Below are positions 36,138 to 44,208 of a DNA stretch of 64,000 nt, piece by piece. The stretch lies in contig CAWDIB010000003.1 of NCBI GenBank assembly GCA_963802275.1, forward strand, positions 124,001-188,000, in the 5' to 3' direction. Source of the DNA: CAZMZW01 sp963802275 (GTDB lineage: Bacteria; Chloroflexota; Anaerolineae; Anaerolineales; Anaerolineaceae). A model generated the notes under the pieces. That model saw nothing but the letters and a program-made list of their open reading frames with translations. It searched no databases and was not told the origin of the DNA. The position numbers and the translations under genes are program-made. How positions within the stretch are numbered: position 1 is the first letter of the stretch; the number at the start of each line of letters is the position of its first letter.

Positions 36138-36725
36138 CTAATTCGGATACCAGTAGGTGATCTTGTTGCAGGTGCAGATGGTGCCGCCTCCCGATGAGGA
36201 GGGCCGCCTGGTGGGTGTTCGGGCTGGTCTAACGGTCGGGGTGCGTGTGGGTGTGGGGGTTCGGGTGGGGGTGGGGATGGGGGTGGGCGGCGCTTCGATC
36301 ACATTCAAACCATCAGTCGAATTTTTACCATAATTGACCAGTACTTTTTCCAGCCAGGCAGTGATGGTATCGCCAGTCTGGCTCTTGATCAGTCCAACCA
36401 CGGAACCGCGGTTGACACTCATCCGAAACCAATTGCCAGTTTCATTTTTGCCGTTGATGGTCACTTTTCTCCCCTTACGCAGGCTGCCGATCTTTTGATA
36501 ATTGCGTCCAGGTCCGGCGTAAAGGTTTGTGGTGGTGTTCTTGGTGGTAGCCGAGAAAGATGACTTTGGCCCGCTGCATGCCGAAAGGGCAACGGCGCCA
36601 GAGGTGACGGTTGCGGCTTCAATGAATTCACGGCGGCTGAACTTGTTCTTTCCCAGACTCTTCAGGATATTAAATATTTGTGGTGAGTCCTTTGGATTGG
36701 TATTCTCAACTTTCCCTTTCATCAT
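36138..36725 (-). CDS. exported SH3b precursor protein 2 (putative RiPP-type substrate)
   Basis: 195 aa, a paralogue of the protein at 35140. It has the same leader (SRREFIEAATVTSGAVALSAC), an SH3b domain with somewhat different residues (LYAGPGRNYQKIGSLRKGRKV), a longer Pro/Thr linker (PTPIPTPTRTPTPTRTPTVRP), and a C-terminus SSGGGTICTCNKITYWYPN matching copy 1. Two adjacent ATGs directly follow the TGA of radical SAM gene B, with GGAG upstream, so translation is coupled. The leader and C-terminus are the best conserved parts, which suits a recognition leader and a modified core. I infer it is cut or held at the cell surface as a lipoprotein. Confidence 0.8.
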   Translation of the reverse strand: MMKGKVENTNPKDSPQIFNILKSLGKNKFSRREFIEAATVTSGAVALSACSGPKSSFSATTKNTTTNLYAGPGRNYQKIGSLRKGRKVTINGKNETGNWFRMSVNRGSVVGLIKSQTGDTITAWLEKVLVNYGKNSTDGLNVIEAPPTPIPTPTRTPTPTRTPTVRPARTPTRRPSSSGGGTICTCNKITYWYPN

Positions 36726-37686
36726 TCACTCCTTTTTCTTTTGAAATCTGTTCATTACCATGGCAAGACAGCCACCGCTGCATTCGTGAGTATGCAGGAA
36801 TGCACACTGACTGCATTCGCGATAGATTCCCAGCCCGCGGAGATTCTGCAATCCGGAATTGAAAAAATTGATGACCTCCTCGCGGGGATGATCAAGGGCG
36901 GCGGGCAAACGCAGCTCCTGTGAAAGCGGGAAGCAGGCCAGTGCAGAGCCGTCCACATCCAGGTCAATGATGGGATTGCAGTGGAAAGCGGGCGAAGCGT
37001 TGGCGTCGAAAAACATCGCCTGGGAATTCCCGGGAAACATGCATCGCACGAATCCGCAGTCCAGCTCAATCTTGATTGTATTATGCATCGCTTTCATGGC
37101 TGCGTCAATGATTTTTTCCCCAACGAGGGGATATGAACGGGGGAGCAGGAAATGGTTATTGTGGCCAATGGGCTGAGCCAACCCAAGGCGCAGAGATTTG
37201 ATTAATCCATGTTTATTAATGAGCTCGAATATTTCAATGGCAGGCAGTTGATGGGTATGGATGGTAAAACCCAGCTGGCAATTCCCTCCCAACCTGGCTA
37301 GCACCTGCTCGATGCGGCCAGTAACCTTTGACCTGGATGGATTTTGAAAATAAACATTGATGTTGATTAATACGATGATCGAAGCAGTGAAAGAGGCATT
37401 GGTTATTTCGTCGAGCGCGCTATCGGGAATAAGCCCATTGGAAAAAATGATGATTTGTTTGTTTTCCTGCAGCGCCAGATGCAGGATATCAGCAAATTGC
37501 GGATGGAGTGTTGGCTCTCCTCCCAATAATCGAATTTGCGGTATATTGTTGACCCTTAAAAATGCCAGCATTTCCCGGTAACGTTCCAGGCTGACCATTT
37601 GTACGAGAGTCCCCTTGTGCGATAAAACCTGTGAAACAAAATGGGCATTGCTGGTTGCACTGGTGGGTGAGGATCAGGTTTGCCAT
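36726..37686 (-). CDS. radical SAM protein B of the peptide-modification operon (frameshift near start)
   Basis: About 320 aa. The start ATG 37686 overlaps the stop of the PqqD-like gene (TGATG). The cluster motif is CNQQCPFC within the first 18 residues, then the frame shifts near 37625 and continues as LSHKGTLVQMVSLERYRE. SAM-binding RLLGGEPTLHP follows near residue 46. The C-terminus has the Cys pattern of an auxiliary-cluster domain (CSQCAFLHTHECSGGC). It is shorter than A, C and D. A relic of its last third lies downstream, from the tandem duplication. Confidence 0.82.
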
Positions 37687-37979
37687 CAGTCTGTTTGAGT
37701 CCTCTTAATGAAGCCTTGTTCTTCCCAGATTGCTGAAATTTCATTAAATAGCTGCAGCGCTTGTACTTCAGTTGAATGGTTGATTAATGCAATCATCTTG
37801 ATGATGCTCTCGTGATTGAATTCCTGACACAGCCATTCCCACACATCTACCTCAATGTCTTGCAGCACCCACCTCTTCGACAGGTCATCGTTAATGATGA
37901 CAATTTCACCAGAATTGCGTAGCCAGCGAATCCCTACAGCTGGTTGGATATTGAATCCGGTGGTGTTTTTAGATTTCAT
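37686..37979 (-). CDS. PqqD-like RiPP recognition protein
   Basis: 97 aa, with a winged-helix PqqD fold by pattern: GIRWLRNSGEIVIINDDLSKRWVLQDIEVDVWEWLC, then a helical half (HESIIKMIALINHSTEVQALQLFNEISAIWEEQGFI). PqqD-like domains bind leader peptides and deliver them to radical SAM partners. Its start shares one base with the stop of radical SAM gene A, and its stop overlaps the start of gene B, so the three are made together. Its presence is the strongest argument that the operon modifies a ribosomal peptide. Confidence 0.75.
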   Translation of the reverse strand: MKSKNTTGFNIQPAVGIRWLRNSGEIVIINDDLSKRWVLQDIEVDVWEWLCQEFNHESIIKMIALINHSTEVQALQLFNEISAIWEEQGFIKRTQTD

Positions 37980-39379
37980 TACGAAATCTTAAAAATATCA
38001 AAATCTGTTTGCTGCATGAGCGATGCGTAATCCTGCATATGATTGACCAGGTGCTGCCATTGTCCCTCAGCGCCAATACGGGATAGCAGCCTGGCCAGGG
38101 TGATCAGCCGGGTCTGAATGCAGATCTGGTCGGGCTGATCTTGAACGAAGGCATCGCTGTGGTTAACCGGGCAGCCGCCGGCACAGGAATGCCTGCAAAA
38201 ACAATTCAGGCATAAGGATTTTCTGTTGTTTCCCAACTGCCGGATGCTTTCAATTTGAGATTGATCAAGAATGACTCTTGCATCGTTTTGCAGGTTTCCC
38301 TCAATAACGCCCATATTCAGATCGAAACCGGCTTTTTGCCATTTATCTTCGGTTAAATAGCAACCATTGATGTGACCCTCGGGGGTAATGATCAACGCAT
38401 CCTTGCCAACCGGGCAAAAGCTGAGCTGGACCTGGTCAATATCTGTACCCGAGGTAACCGCCTGGATGCCTTGCTCATTTAATATTTTTTCAGCCAGGCA
38501 AAAACGGCGGGCAAATTTGAACGGATCGGGGGGCTGCAGGTGATGTTTTTTTGAAAGACCGGATGGCACGAGGGCTTCGAAGCAGACGGTGTCGCATGGA
38601 AGTTGCGCAGCGATCCAGGTGGCTGTAGCTTCCATTTCTTCCACATTGGCATCGGAGACGCAGATACGGATGGTCAGGTCAATTCCGCTTTCGGATAGAA
38701 GGCGCGCATTCTCAAAGACAGTTGAAAAACTTCCTTCCCCGCCGGCGGTTGGGCGGAAGCGGTTTTGGTTTACCTCCTGGCCATCCAGGGACAAGGTGAT
38801 GCAGTCAAAATTATCAGCCACCCAATGGCACCATCGGGTCGGGAACATGCCGTTTGTTGTCGCTTCAAAAATGGGGCGGATATTTTTCTGCCGGCCGATC
38901 TTTCTGGCATAGGCAACCGTGAAGGCCACCAACTCCTTTTCCAGAAATGGTTCTCCGCCAAAGAATTGGATGTCCACGTCGGTGACCTGTGAAGAGGTAA
39001 GAAGCTCAAAATAATAATCCAGCCCTGCTTTGGCAGTTTCCATGGACATTGCAGGGGAAAGAGTATCAGCATGAACAAAATCGCAGTAAAGGCAGCCCAG
39101 GTTGCATTTCCAGGTGGTGATGAAACCGAGAAACAATGGACGGCTGATTTTCCCGCTTGGGGGTGAAAGGTGTGTGATCGGTTCTTTTAATGACCGGATT
39201 ATTTCCCGGATATTATCGGGCAGTGACTTGTTTGGTGTATGTGATTTACCAAGTCCACTCACGATCAGCGGGAGGTTCTCCTTCTCAACCAGCCCTGCCA
39301 GGTGGTGAAAAGGGGAATAGACCAGACGGTAGTCGTTCAAGGGGATCGAAAAAATTGGTGCAGATTGAGGGTCGTTCAA
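37979..39379 (-). CDS. radical SAM/SPASM protein A, first gene of the peptide-modification operon
   Basis: 466 aa with a TTG start at 39379 (MNDPQSAP). The start is uncertain because there is no clear ribosome site. The cluster motif CNLGCLYC lies near residue 93 and the SAM-binding FFGGEPFLEKE near residue 140. The SPASM region reads CLNCFCRHSCAGGC, almost the same as in gene C. An additional Cys motif before it (FCPVGKDALIITPEGHINGC) is typical of SPASM proteins. It heads a seven-gene, tightly coupled operon and faces a truncated GntR/LacI regulator across a 270-bp gap. Confidence 0.85.
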   Translation of the reverse strand: MNDPQSAPIFSIPLNDYRLVYSPFHHLAGLVEKENLPLIVSGLGKSHTPNKSLPDNIREIIRSLKEPITHLSPPSGKISRPLFLGFITTWKCNLGCLYCDFVHADTLSPAMSMETAKAGLDYYFELLTSSQVTDVDIQFFGGEPFLEKELVAFTVAYARKIGRQKNIRPIFEATTNGMFPTRWCHWVADNFDCITLSLDGQEVNQNRFRPTAGGEGSFSTVFENARLLSESGIDLTIRICVSDANVEEMEATATWIAAQLPCDTVCFEALVPSGLSKKHHLQPPDPFKFARRFCLAEKILNEQGIQAVTSGTDIDQVQLSFCPVGKDALIITPEGHINGCYLTEDKWQKAGFDLNMGVIEGNLQNDARVILDQSQIESIRQLGNNRKSLCLNCFCRHSCAGGCPVNHSDAFVQDQPDQICIQTRLITLARLLSRIGAEGQWQHLVNHMQDYASLMQQTDFDIFKIS

Positions 39380-39616
39380 TCGAGTCGCGTCAAGGCTCTC
39401 AGGTTTCCGGGTAATTTTTGAGGGGGGGAATCTTTTTGATCGTTCATCAGGTGAGTGCTGTAGAGTTGCGACATCATATTATCATGCAGTCAGGTGATCA
39501 ACAATGCAAATAAGAATATCGAAAAACCCTAATAATTACTGAGACGATTTTTTTTATAACCCAACCTTAAAATTTCGGCAATTATTAAAAACTTATTGTA
39601 TTTGAGTTACTAAAGT

Positions 39617-39642
39617 GATATAGTATTATATAAGACTATATC
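39617..39642. promoter_or_regulatory. inverted repeat before the GntR/LacI regulator
   Basis: GATATAGT (39617-39624) and ACTATATC (39635-39642) form a perfect 8-bp inverted repeat with a 10-bp AT-only spacer, in the gap between the regulator and the radical SAM operon. It overlaps a possible promoter (TTGAGT at 39602 with TATTAT at about 39624). It may be the regulator's own site and may also act on the operon. Confidence 0.6.
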
Positions 39643-39653
39643 AGTTGAGATCA

Positions 39654-40415
39654 ATGGATCAACAATTATCCGATCGTTTTCAACGAATTAAAGTGGGGAT
39701 TAATGCGGATTGTTCCATTCCTTCCCAAATTGCCGACCAATTACGCTGGCTGATCGTCACAGGTGAAATCAAGGTTGGAGAAAAATTGCCACCGGTCAGA
39801 AGTCTGGCGAACCAATTAAATGTCAATCTGCATACTGTGCGGGCGGCTTACCGCGTCTTGGAGGACAGTCACCTGGTGGAAACACGGCAGGGCCTTGGTT
39901 CGGTGGTGGTGGAGTACGCCCCCTCTGAAACTGTCACCTCCAATGAGCTGCCGACTCATACCATCGGCATCATCGTCCCCGACCTGCAGAACCCTTTTTA
40001 CCCGGCATTATTAAGCGGGGCGGCCAAGGTCGCCCGTGAACACAATGTGCTCATGATCACCTGTGACACGAAAGAACAGGTGACCACCGGTAAGGCGTTT
40101 TTCGACATGCTCATTTCCAAAAGGGTGGATGGGATGCTGATCTCGCCGATGGGGGCATCCCCCAGCGCTGAAGATTATTTCAGCAAATCAGAATTCTTCG
40201 ATTTCCCGATTCCCCTGGTTTTTATTGACCGTCCTGATGTCAAAGGGTATTCCGTCCTGCTGGATGCCAAAGGCTCCGGGTTTAAAGCGACACAGCACCT
40301 GATTGAACACGGGCATCAGCAAAAATTACTTGGATTTCATCCGAAACTTCATCCGCATCTGAAATGCGAGTTGAGAAATTTTCTTCTTCTTGAATGCTCA
40401 TTTGATGGGTGTTGA
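39654..40415 (+). CDS. GntR-type HTH plus LacI-type ligand domain regulator, C-terminally truncated
   Basis: 253 aa against ~360 for complete relatives. The N-terminus is a GntR winged helix (IPSQIADQLRWLIVTGEIKVGEKLPPVRSLANQLNVNLHTVRAAYRVLEDSHLVETRQGLG). It is followed by the first half of a LacI/periplasmic-binding fold (GIIVPDLQNPFYPALLSGAAK; RVDGMLISPM; PLVFIDRPDVKGYSVLLD). After HLIEHGHQQ the sequence loses similarity and ends, so the effector pocket is incomplete. The ATG at 39654 is my choice; a TTG lies 9 bp earlier. It may be a frameshifted or decayed gene, or one that acts without an effector. Confidence 0.75.
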   Translation: MDQQLSDRFQRIKVGINADCSIPSQIADQLRWLIVTGEIKVGEKLPPVRSLANQLNVNLHTVRAAYRVLEDSHLVETRQGLGSVVVEYAPSETVTSNELPTHTIGIIVPDLQNPFYPALLSGAAKVAREHNVLMITCDTKEQVTTGKAFFDMLISKRVDGMLISPMGASPSAEDYFSKSEFFDFPIPLVFIDRPDVKGYSVLLDAKGSGFKATQHLIEHGHQQKLLGFHPKLHPHLKCELRNFLLLECSFDGC

Positions 40416-40489
40416 AGGATCAAACCCATCATATCATGTGAATAAAGGAAATCAAGAATTGAATTGAAATCTCAATAAATAAAATTATC

Positions 40490-41425
40490 TCATGATTTCA
40501 AATTCAGTCCGTAGAACTCCACCATGCGGCGGATGAACAGGGCATCATTCTGCCCGTATAGGGTGTGCGGCTGCCCGGGATAGGTGAAATATTCCACTTC
40601 TTTGCCCAGGTCCAGTAATTGCTGGTTAAGGGTTTTGGTCCAGGCAGGTTGAACAGTGCGGTCCTCATCACCATGGTGCAGGCTGAAGGCAGCCACGCTG
40701 GGTTTCAGGTCGTAGACGGTGTAACCGGCAGAAGCATTTGAATAACGCTGGCTGACCGAGGCGTAAATGACGCCTGCCCGAATCTCAGGCAACACGCTCA
40801 TCACCCGCAAGGCAATCCCACCACCAAGCGAATGACCCCAGATGCCCATGCGCGAAAAGTCGGCATTTTTCATGATCCCTTCCATACCGGCTTCTTTGCG
40901 TGACAGGGCGATCAGGTTGAGCACATCGGTGGTGTAGCCGGCCAGGTTGTCACCGCGGCGCGGGGCGGAATCGGACGGCGGAAAGCTGCGCATGTTGGGG
41001 TGCAGGACGATGTACCCGTTCTTCGCAAGCGCATCTGCATAGCGGGTGGAATAGTCGCGCGTTTGGTATTCGCTGGGCGGGATGTAACCATGCAGGGTGA
41101 CAATCACCGGGAAGGGCCCACGCCCAACCGGCACATTGATGAAACCATGGATGGTCAAGCCGTCGCTGGGATAGGTGATGTAATAGCGGGTGAATTCCGG
41201 CTGGTTTTCCCAGGCGTATTCCACTGAAAGCTCGCCTTCACCAAAAGTGGTAGCTCGCAAGGCTTCAATGGAAAATGGGTTGGGTCCATTCGATGCTTGA
41301 GGGACAGAAACAGCCGGGGTGACCTGCCCATTGTTTTCCATCTCTAGGCCCGGGGTTGGTTCCACTGGCAAAGGTGCACAAGCAGCTACCAATAAAATGA
41401 TGAGGGTAAATGCAATGTTTTTCAT
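40490..41425 (-). CDS. alpha/beta-hydrolase lipoprotein (prolyl oligopeptidase-like)
   Basis: 311 aa. A lipoprotein signal peptide (MKNIAFTLIILLVAAC, lipobox LVAAC) shows it is membrane-anchored outside the cell. The alpha/beta-hydrolase core has a VTLHGYIPP oxyanion strand, the nucleophile elbow GHSLGGG, an acid in LHHGDEDRTV and the His in GQPHTLYG. This fits the S9/dienelactone hydrolase superfamily. The substrate may be a peptide or an ester. It stands alone, convergent with the truncated regulator. Confidence 0.85.
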   Translation of the reverse strand: MKNIAFTLIILLVAACAPLPVEPTPGLEMENNGQVTPAVSVPQASNGPNPFSIEALRATTFGEGELSVEYAWENQPEFTRYYITYPSDGLTIHGFINVPVGRGPFPVIVTLHGYIPPSEYQTRDYSTRYADALAKNGYIVLHPNMRSFPPSDSAPRRGDNLAGYTTDVLNLIALSRKEAGMEGIMKNADFSRMGIWGHSLGGGIALRVMSVLPEIRAGVIYASVSQRYSNASAGYTVYDLKPSVAAFSLHHGDEDRTVQPAWTKTLNQQLLDLGKEVEYFTYPGQPHTLYGQNDALFIRRMVEFYGLNLKS

Positions 41426-41578
41426 TTGGTTTTTCCTAAGCTAAAGTTTACCTATTATTTCATAAAAGTTCTGCCTGAATTATTAACTCTCTGTTAGAAA
41501 AGTTAAATTATTTAAATATGGAGTAATTTTATTGTATCCTTTTCAAGGATGGTGAATCAAACAAAAGGAAAAATAAAA

Positions 41579-41950
41579 ATGGATGATCTTCAGCAGATTT
41601 TCAAGCAGGTCAGGAATCTCATCAGCCGCTACTCGCCGCCCCTGGTTGCGAAAAAGGATCAGGCGGATTATTACGATTTGTGGTCAGTGCAGGATGTGGT
41701 CATTGCCGGTCGGAAAAAGAAGGAGGTGTTTTTTGCCGGTGCCATCATTCAAAAGGGCTATGTGGGTTTTTACTTTATGCCTGTCTATGTGGATGAAGAG
41801 ATGAAAAAAGTATTTTCACCTGAATTGCTCGCTTTGTTGAAGGGCAAGTCTTGCTTTCACATTCGGCGCAATGATGCAACAATCATGTCTCAAATAAAAA
41901 AGGTGCTAAAGACAGGATTTGAAATCTATCAGAAAAATGGATGGGTTTAG
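41579..41950 (+). CDS. DUF1801-like hypothetical protein
   Basis: 123 aa from ATG 41579, with AAAGGA about ten bases upstream; ATG 41549 in the same frame would add ten residues. The pattern (QADYYDLWS, EVFFAGAIIQKGYVGFYFMPVY, LLKGKSCFHIRRNDATIMSQIKKVLK) resembles DUF1801 proteins, small alpha/beta proteins of unknown function. No membrane or signal segment is seen. Confidence 0.6.
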   Translation: MDDLQQIFKQVRNLISRYSPPLVAKKDQADYYDLWSVQDVVIAGRKKKEVFFAGAIIQKGYVGFYFMPVYVDEEMKKVFSPELLALLKGKSCFHIRRNDATIMSQIKKVLKTGFEIYQKNGWV

Positions 41951-41991
41951 GGTATCACGATTATCCCTGTGAAGAACACCCGTCTCTGTCA

Positions 41992-42882
41992 TTATTCCCT
42001 TTGATTTCCCATTTGCAGCAGGTTTCCAATGGAAAAGGTGAACAGGGCGGAAAAAAGGTAGAGTGGCAGCCATAATTGGCTAAGCATCCCGCCGAGATTT
42101 TTGAGGTTGGCAAAGAACAAGGCCATCAACAACATGGTACACACAGCCAGGGTCAACAAGGCAGACCGGCCGAGATCTTGCCATTGTTTTTCGTCCAAGA
42201 TTTGTTTTTGCTCATCATGCAGTTTGAGATACACCCAATAGCCGGTCAGTAACAGATAAGGTCCCAGCAGGATGGCTGAGCTGAGTAGGGTGTGGATGGT
42301 CATTGACCAGGCGTGCGGAATGAAAAATCCAAGACTGAGCAATCCCAACCCCATCAAACCGCAAACGACTCCTGTGAAATGGACTGCCAGCAAGGTGTTG
42401 CTGTCCACCTTTATCTTATTGGCTGTCCCATATCTCTGAGTCCCGATGAACAGGAACCAGAGAAATGAGACAACCGTTAATAACTGAAAAAACATGAAGG
42501 GATACGCCAGGGACCATTCCGGTTGAGCCCATCCATGTTTGTATTGTTTGACAATGTCGCCCAACAGGGCAAAATCGGAAAAAACCATGAGAAGTGCTAT
42601 CACGCCGCTGCCAATGAGAAGGTAATGGAATGGGCGCACCAGTTCCACCATTCTAAGGAATTTGACAAGCAAGAAAAGAGATAAACAATAATAGAGGAAT
42701 AGTATTACCAGGCAGATTCCTGCCCAGTTGAATGAGTCCAATTCTGATGTTGTAATGGCAACCAATTCAACCATTCTCGGTCTCAGGGATTCGAAAATGT
42801 AAAAACAGGCTGTCAATAAGCCAATGGCAGCTAATCCTAGGATGATGGCAGCTGTTGTTAGATGAGGATGGACGGTTCTCAT
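41992..42882 (-). CDS. hypothetical multi-pass membrane protein
   Basis: 296 aa with eight hydrophobic stretches, beginning TTAAIILGLAAIGLLTACFYIF and ending LWLPLYLFSALFTFSIGNLL. No family is recognised. It is the second gene of a unit after a small HTH regulator, with a 4-nt overlap. This arrangement (Cro/C1-type HTH plus membrane protein of about 300 aa) is common in Gram-positives and Chloroflexota, and the regulator presumably controls the membrane protein. Confidence 0.62.
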   Translation of the reverse strand: MRTVHPHLTTAAIILGLAAIGLLTACFYIFESLRPRMVELVAITTSELDSFNWAGICLVILFLYYCLSLFLLVKFLRMVELVRPFHYLLIGSGVIALLMVFSDFALLGDIVKQYKHGWAQPEWSLAYPFMFFQLLTVVSFLWFLFIGTQRYGTANKIKVDSNTLLAVHFTGVVCGLMGLGLLSLGFFIPHAWSMTIHTLLSSAILLGPYLLLTGYWVYLKLHDEQKQILDEKQWQDLGRSALLTLAVCTMLLMALFFANLKNLGGMLSQLWLPLYLFSALFTFSIGNLLQMGNQRE

Positions 42883-43094
42883 TTTATACTCCGCTCTTCA
42901 GAAATGAAAAATAGGTCCTCCACACGGACCTTGAAAAAGTTAGCCAGTTTTATCGCCAGCAGGGTGGAGGGTGTGAACTTTCCGCTTTCGATGGAATGGA
43001 TGGTCAGGCGGGTGACACCAACCGCATTAGCCAACTCTTGCTGGGTAAGCTGCCCGTGTTCAAAGCGATACTTGCGTAAATGGTTTCCAAGCAC
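42879..43094 (-). CDS. Cro/C1-type helix-turn-helix regulator
   Basis: 71 aa from GTG 43094, eight bases after AAGG. The typical helix-turn-helix reads LRKYRFEHGQLTQQELANAVGVTRLTIHSIESGKFTPSTLLAIKLANFFKVRVEDLF, as in the YgzD family of small autoregulators. The longer reading that starts at 43214 crosses the promoter and has no credible start. It overlaps the membrane protein gene by 4 nt. It probably represses its own operon at the repeats upstream. Confidence 0.85.
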   Translation of the reverse strand: MLGNHLRKYRFEHGQLTQQELANAVGVTRLTIHSIESGKFTPSTLLAIKLANFFKVRVEDLFFISEERSIK

Positions 43095-43116
43095 AGAATT
43101 CAACCTTGTGGATATA

Positions 43117-43152
43117 TAGTATACTATACATATTATATAGAATACTATACAT
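43117..43152. promoter_or_regulatory. operator repeats before the HTH-membrane protein operon
   Basis: Two near-identical 16-bp units, ATAGTATACTATACAT (43117-43132) and ATAGAATACTATACAT (43137-43152), lie 20 bp apart. The first contains the perfect palindrome TAGTATACTA. The 20-bp spacing is about two helical turns. They lie just upstream of the regulator start and overlap the likely promoter. Confidence 0.65.
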
Positions 43153-43324
43153 TTATCAAGAGGGGAAAAAAGTGATATGGAAACAAAAAAAGGTTGCTTG
43201 AAGTAGCAACCCATGTAGATTGTGTCCGCAATGAATTATCTTTTAGAAAGAGACTGCCTTTTTCGGCGCTGGTTTCACCCTTGATTTAAGGTTTGACTTT
43301 GCCTGTTTTCCAAAGACCGGGAGC

Positions 43325-44092
43325 TTACACCTCTATTTCGGCGATGGATTTGATGATGTGATTTGGCCGATAGGGGAAATCTTCCAGCATTTTCATATTG
43401 GTCACGCCGGTCAGAACCAGGATGGTTTCCATGCCGCTTTGAATGCCGGAAAGGATGTCGGTGTCCATGCGGTCGCCGATCATGACCGTATTCTCCGAGT
43501 GCACCCCCAGGTAGTTGAGCGAGGAGCGGATCATGAACGGGTTGGGTTTGCCCAGGAAGAACGGGCTCCTGCCGCTGGCTCTCTCGATCAGGGCAGCCAT
43601 GGCGCCGCAGGCTGGTGAGATGCCGTCAGTGGAGGGGCCGGTCGGATCGGGGTTGGTGGCCAGGAAAGGAGCGCCATCCATGATCAACCGCACCGCCTTG
43701 GTGACCTGGTGCAGGTTGTAATCAAATGTCTCCCCCAGCACCACAAAATCCGGATTGTCGGGGGTGAGGATGTAACCAATGTTATGAATGGCAACGTTCA
43801 ACCCGCTTTCACCAATGACGAAGGCATTCCCCTTTGGCTTTTGCAAATGCATGAAATTTGCCGTAGCCATCGCGGAGGTAAAGATCTGTTTTTCTTCCAC
43901 GTCAATGCCCGTCACCTGCAGCCGGTGGGCCAGGTCGATGGGGGTATAGATGGAATTGTTGGTCAGGATCAGGAACTTGATCCCCTTGGTTTTTAATGTT
44001 TCAATGAACTTGTCCGCCCCTGGGATCATGCGCCGTCCCTGTACCAGAACGCCGTCCATGTCAATGAGGAAATTTTTCTTTATTACTTTCAT
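43325..44092 (-). CDS. HAD-IIA family phosphatase (NagD-like)
   Basis: 255 aa. HAD motif I is FLIDMDGVLVQG, motif II LILTNNS, then ATNPDPTGPS and SPFFLGKPNPFM (motif III Lys), and motif IV MIGDRMDTDIL. This is the NagD/AraL subfamily, which dephosphorylates nucleotides or sugar phosphates. It stands in a region rich in amino-sugar genes, which agrees with NagD, but the substrate is not proven. It lies downstream of the class II aldolase and in the same direction, separated by a terminator. Confidence 0.85.
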   Translation of the reverse strand: MKVIKKNFLIDMDGVLVQGRRMIPGADKFIETLKTKGIKFLILTNNSIYTPIDLAHRLQVTGIDVEEKQIFTSAMATANFMHLQKPKGNAFVIGESGLNVAIHNIGYILTPDNPDFVVLGETFDYNLHQVTKAVRLIMDGAPFLATNPDPTGPSTDGISPACGAMAALIERASGRSPFFLGKPNPFMIRSSLNYLGVHSENTVMIGDRMDTDILSGIQSGMETILVLTGVTNMKMLEDFPYRPNHIIKSIAEIEV

Positions 44093-44151
44093 TTTTCTCC
44101 TGCATGCTTCAAGGCATGCTTTATTTTAGTATAGATTGGTCTTTCTTATTC

Positions 44152-44185
44152 ATAAAAGAACCCTCATCTGTGCGTGAGGGTTCTT
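44152..44185 (-). terminator. terminator of the class II aldolase gene
   Basis: Arms AAGAACCCTCA (44156-44166) and TGAGGGTTCTT (44175-44185) form a perfect 11-bp stem. On the minus strand it is followed by TTTTAT, and on the plus strand by GTTTTTC, so it may work in both directions. Confidence 0.85.
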
Positions 44186-44208
44186 GTTTTTCAGTTGCAG
44201 AACTGAGT

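Larger units (their letters stand above)
35030..37083. repeat. tandem duplication of about 1.0 kb inside the radical SAM operon
   Basis: Copy one spans about 36027-37083 (end of radical SAM gene B, precursor 2, start of gene C). Copy two spans about 35030-36026 (decayed end of gene B, precursor 1, start of the intact gene C). Matching points include AATCTTGATTGTAT-like sequence near 37070 and 36018, the shared precursor stops (36138 and 35140) and the shared CCTGGTCAGAGACAGGG near 36090 and 35092. The unit lengths are about 1057 and 997 bp. Confidence 0.75.
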
